A DNA stretch of 14,421 nucleotides from Candidatus Kerfeldbacteria bacterium (lineage in GTDB: Bacteria > Patescibacteriota > Patescibacteriia > SBBC01 > CAIJZX01), in NCBI GenBank assembly GCA_016217865.1, contig JACRFO010000047.1:1-14421 (forward strand). The letters run 5' to 3'. The translations under genes were made by a program, and so were the position numbers. The notes under the pieces were generated by a model. That model did not search any database and was not told the origin of the DNA. It saw only the letters and a program-made list of their open reading frames with translations. Each line of letters starts with the position of its first letter. Within the stretch, counting starts at the first letter, position 1. Shown here one piece after another: positions 12,462 through 14,421 of the stretch.

Positions 12462-13343
12462 ATGGAGACACGGCACACGATTTCGGCCATGATTCCGACC
12501 CTCAACCGCCCAGCTGCTGTGGTTGATGTGGTTCGTGACCTGTTGCGGCAGGATGTACTACCGCAGGACATTGTTATTGTTGATCAGAGCGAGACCGTCA
12601 ACCACGAGTTGGAACAGATGGCCAAGGTTTCACCAATTGTGAAGGTCATCCGCACGACCATTCGCGGCACTTGCCACGCCCGCAACCTTGGTATCGCGGC
12701 TGCCACAGGTGATATCGTTGTTTTTCTTGATGATGATGTTCGGCTCACCCAACCCAGTTTTTTGCGCCACCACCTTTCGGCATACGCTGATGAAACCATC
12801 GGCGGCGTTGGCGGCCGGGTCTTGGACAAGAATACCGCACTCAACCGAGAACAAACTGGACGTGTCTGCACAGTCACTCGTACCGGGCGCATTTTCGCAA
12901 ATGCCAGTAGCACCGTTCGTCAGGACATCAATGCCCCACGCGGCGGGAATATGTCATTCCGACGGCCGGCGATCATCGAAGCCGGGCCATTCGATGAGGC
13001 TTTTCGCGGGAACGCCATGCGCGAGGAGACAGACTTTTCGCTACGGGTTGTTCAGCACGGCTGGCGCATCCTCTACGAACCTGCCGCCGAAGTGCTGCAC
13101 CTCGGACTGGCCGGAGGGTCGCGGTCAGCCGACCGGATTACCTGGTATCGCGACTTCTTCTTCAATGAAAGTTACTTCTTTCTGAAACACTTCTCTCGTT
13201 GGTATCTCCCACTCCTTCTCGGACGCAAGCTCCGACCGATCTTCGCGTGTGCGTTCTACTACGGCCGCGGCCGGTGGTCGGCAATTCGCGCGCCCTGGCA
13301 GTCGTTTGCTGATGCTTGGCGCCTGACCCATCAACGCGCATGA
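12462..13343 (+). CDS. glycosyltransferase family 2 (GT-A fold)
   Basis: GT2 enzymes transfer a sugar from an NDP-sugar to a lipid-linked or protein acceptor on the cytoplasmic face. The 293-residue product opens with SAMIPTLNRPAAVVDVVRDLL (8-28), then HARNLGIAAATGDIVVFLDDDVRL (72-95), holding the D-x-D metal site (89-92), then PRGGNMSFRRPAI (159-171) and the catalytic-base region REETDFSLRVVQHGW (187-201), with E188/E189 and D191 as candidates for the general base. The C-terminal 70 residues are rich in aromatics and basics (YFFLKHFSRWYLPLLLGRKLRP) and probably touch the membrane. The GT starts 3 nt after the flippase stop, and the next gene overlaps its stop (ATGA). The acceptor and sugar are unknown. 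Confidence 0.93.
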   Translation: METRHTISAMIPTLNRPAAVVDVVRDLLRQDVLPQDIVIVDQSETVNHELEQMAKVSPIVKVIRTTIRGTCHARNLGIAAATGDIVVFLDDDVRLTQPSFLRHHLSAYADETIGGVGGRVLDKNTALNREQTGRVCTVTRTGRIFANASSTVRQDINAPRGGNMSFRRPAIIEAGPFDEAFRGNAMREETDFSLRVVQHGWRILYEPAAEVLHLGLAGGSRSADRITWYRDFFFNESYFFLKHFSRWYLPLLLGRKLRPIFACAFYYGRGRWSAIRAPWQSFADAWRLTHQRA

Positions 13344-14421
13344 GCATGATCCAGCGCCACACACTCCAACGCTTCGGATGGCCGTTCGGCGGTGCCATTG
13401 CCATGCTCGTGGTCGGCTGGCTCATCGGCAGCCACTTGGTTATCGGCACCGTCGCTGTCGCCGCGATCGTCCTCGGGATCATCGTGGCTCTGAAACCAGA
13501 AGCTGTGTTCATCGTCAGTCTCCTCACCATTGTAGCCGGGCAGCTCATTCGTCTACCCATCGCTGGTGGCGACAGCAGCATCTTACCAAACGACGTGATC
13601 TTACCCGTGCTGTTCATCGTTTGGACGTGGCGTCGATTGATGAGTAGGCGCTGGTCACTACCGCGCCACAGCCTGACCGTCCCGATCACAACCGTCATCG
13701 TCGTTATGGCAGTCTCCTTGCTGGTCAATGTCCCGAAGTACGCCGGTCATGAGCTCGTGTCGGGGGCGCTGTACTTCTTCCGCTGGCTTGAGTACCTCAC
13801 AATCTTTTGGATGGGGCTCGATTTCTTCCGAACCCGGGAACGATCCGCCTCGTATCTCCAATTGATGACCTGGACCGGAGTCGCACTCGCTGTTCTCGGC
13901 TTCATCCAGCTTCGACTTTTCCCCGATTTCTCATTCATGGTGCCCCAGGGCTGGGACCCACATGTCGGCCGACTGCTGTCGACTTGGTTTGACCCGAATT
14001 TTCTCGGCGGATATCTCGCCCTGCTCACGACAATTGCATTTACAATCGCTCTTTCGCGTGGGTGGTGGGCTGGGCGCTGGTGGTGGGCAGCTGTCTTCGT
14101 GATGACTGTCGCGATAATCCTGACCTTCTCGCGGAGCGGATATGTTGGCTTGGTCGCCGGTGTTGGAATCGTCACCGCCTTCCGATCCCGGGCGTTACTC
14201 TTCGTTGGCCTCCTGGCTGGTATTTGTCTCGTACTGTTTGTTCCCCGCATTCAGGAACGCGTCATCGGCGTGCGCACCATCGACGAAACTGCCCAACTAC
14301 GCCTCGTCTCGTACCGCAATGCGTTGGAGGTCATTCGTGATCATCCAGTCATCGGGGTCGGGTACAATCTCTACAAGTACACCCAGGTCCAATACGGGTT
14401 TCTCGATGACACAAAAGAACA
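13340..14421 (+). CDS. O-antigen ligase/polymerase family protein, 3' end outside the window
   Basis: The frame opens at ATG 13340, which overlaps the glycosyltransferase stop (ATGA); a second in-frame ATG is at 13346. It stays open to the window end (about 360 codons, so partial). The product is very hydrophobic, with about ten membrane helices visible. The region RLLSTWFDPNFLGGYLALLTTIA and ILTFSRSGYVGLVAG fits the Wzy_C (O-antigen ligase, WaaL/Wzy) domain, and later YRNALEVIRDHPVIGVGYNLYKY resembles the following periplasmic loop. Such proteins join or polymerise lipid-linked glycans at the outer face. With flippase and GT2 upstream, the three make a surface polysaccharide module. Whether it is a ligase or polymerase cannot be told from sequence alone. 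Confidence 0.9.
   Translation, partial: MSMIQRHTLQRFGWPFGGAIAMLVVGWLIGSHLVIGTVAVAAIVLGIIVALKPEAVFIVSLLTIVAGQLIRLPIAGGDSSILPNDVILPVLFIVWTWRRLMSRRWSLPRHSLTVPITTVIVVMAVSLLVNVPKYAGHELVSGALYFFRWLEYLTIFWMGLDFFRTRERSASYLQLMTWTGVALAVLGFIQLRLFPDFSFMVPQGWDPHVGRLLSTWFDPNFLGGYLALLTTIAFTIALSRGWWAGRWWWAAVFVMTVAIILTFSRSGYVGLVAGVGIVTAFRSRALLFVGLLAGICLVLFVPRIQERVIGVRTIDETAQLRLVSYRNALEVIRDHPVIGVGYNLYKYTQVQYGFLDDTKE

Overview
The window reads as a chromosomal segment of a bacterium using the standard code (TGA serves as a stop, for instance in the ATGA overlaps) with a moderately high GC content. The gene set suggests a member of the Candidate Phyla Radiation (Patescibacteria): ruvB followed by a small two-helix protein and a bPH2 protein, a VanW protein behind an Hsp20, and an SPFH operon ending in tsaD, with many tiny unannotated proteins and tight overlaps. 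That placement is inference from gene content. An actinobacterial or Chloroflexi-like host is not excluded, and the T-box type and leaderless promoters would fit one.

Layout. (1) 1-260: the first 13 codons of a leftward gene, probably valS, behind a short T-box leader with a strong promoter. A second promoter points right and shares almost the same -35 spot. (2) 290-596: a 93-residue orphan gene with a very good ribosome site and a rho-independent terminator. (3) 4314 down to 595: a leftward five-gene operon, SPFH membrane protein > 58-residue ribbon-helix-helix regulator > two-helix membrane protein > membrane-anchored lysozyme-like protein > tsaD. Its promoter carries a palindrome that is a candidate operator for the regulator inside the operon. 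(4) 4334-5235: tRNA-Glu(UUC) with its own promoter, a decayed second copy of the tRNA 3' end, and a compositionally foreign transglutaminase-like gene. (5) 5275-7790: hsp20, a 63-residue protein and vanW, joined by overlapping start and stop codons. (6) 7790-8453: a leftward 95-residue membrane protein with a terminator, a strong promoter and a foldable leader of about 230 nt. (7) 8473-10432: ruvB, a two-helix membrane protein and a bPH2 protein. (8) 10435-10925: a leftward orphan gene. (9) 10961 to the window end: flippase, family 2 glycosyltransferase and the start of an O-antigen ligase, which is a surface polysaccharide export and assembly cluster that continues outside.

Across the window many promoters can be read by eye (TTGAnn, 16-17 nt, TAnnnT). 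Four of them share the extended element TGGTAC, and two place the expected transcription start on the initiating ATG, giving probable leaderless mRNAs for hsp20 and ruvB. The most notable regulatory observations are the compact T-box with a competing helix over the valS start codon, the palindrome in the SPFH promoter, and the unassigned leader at 8186-8418.
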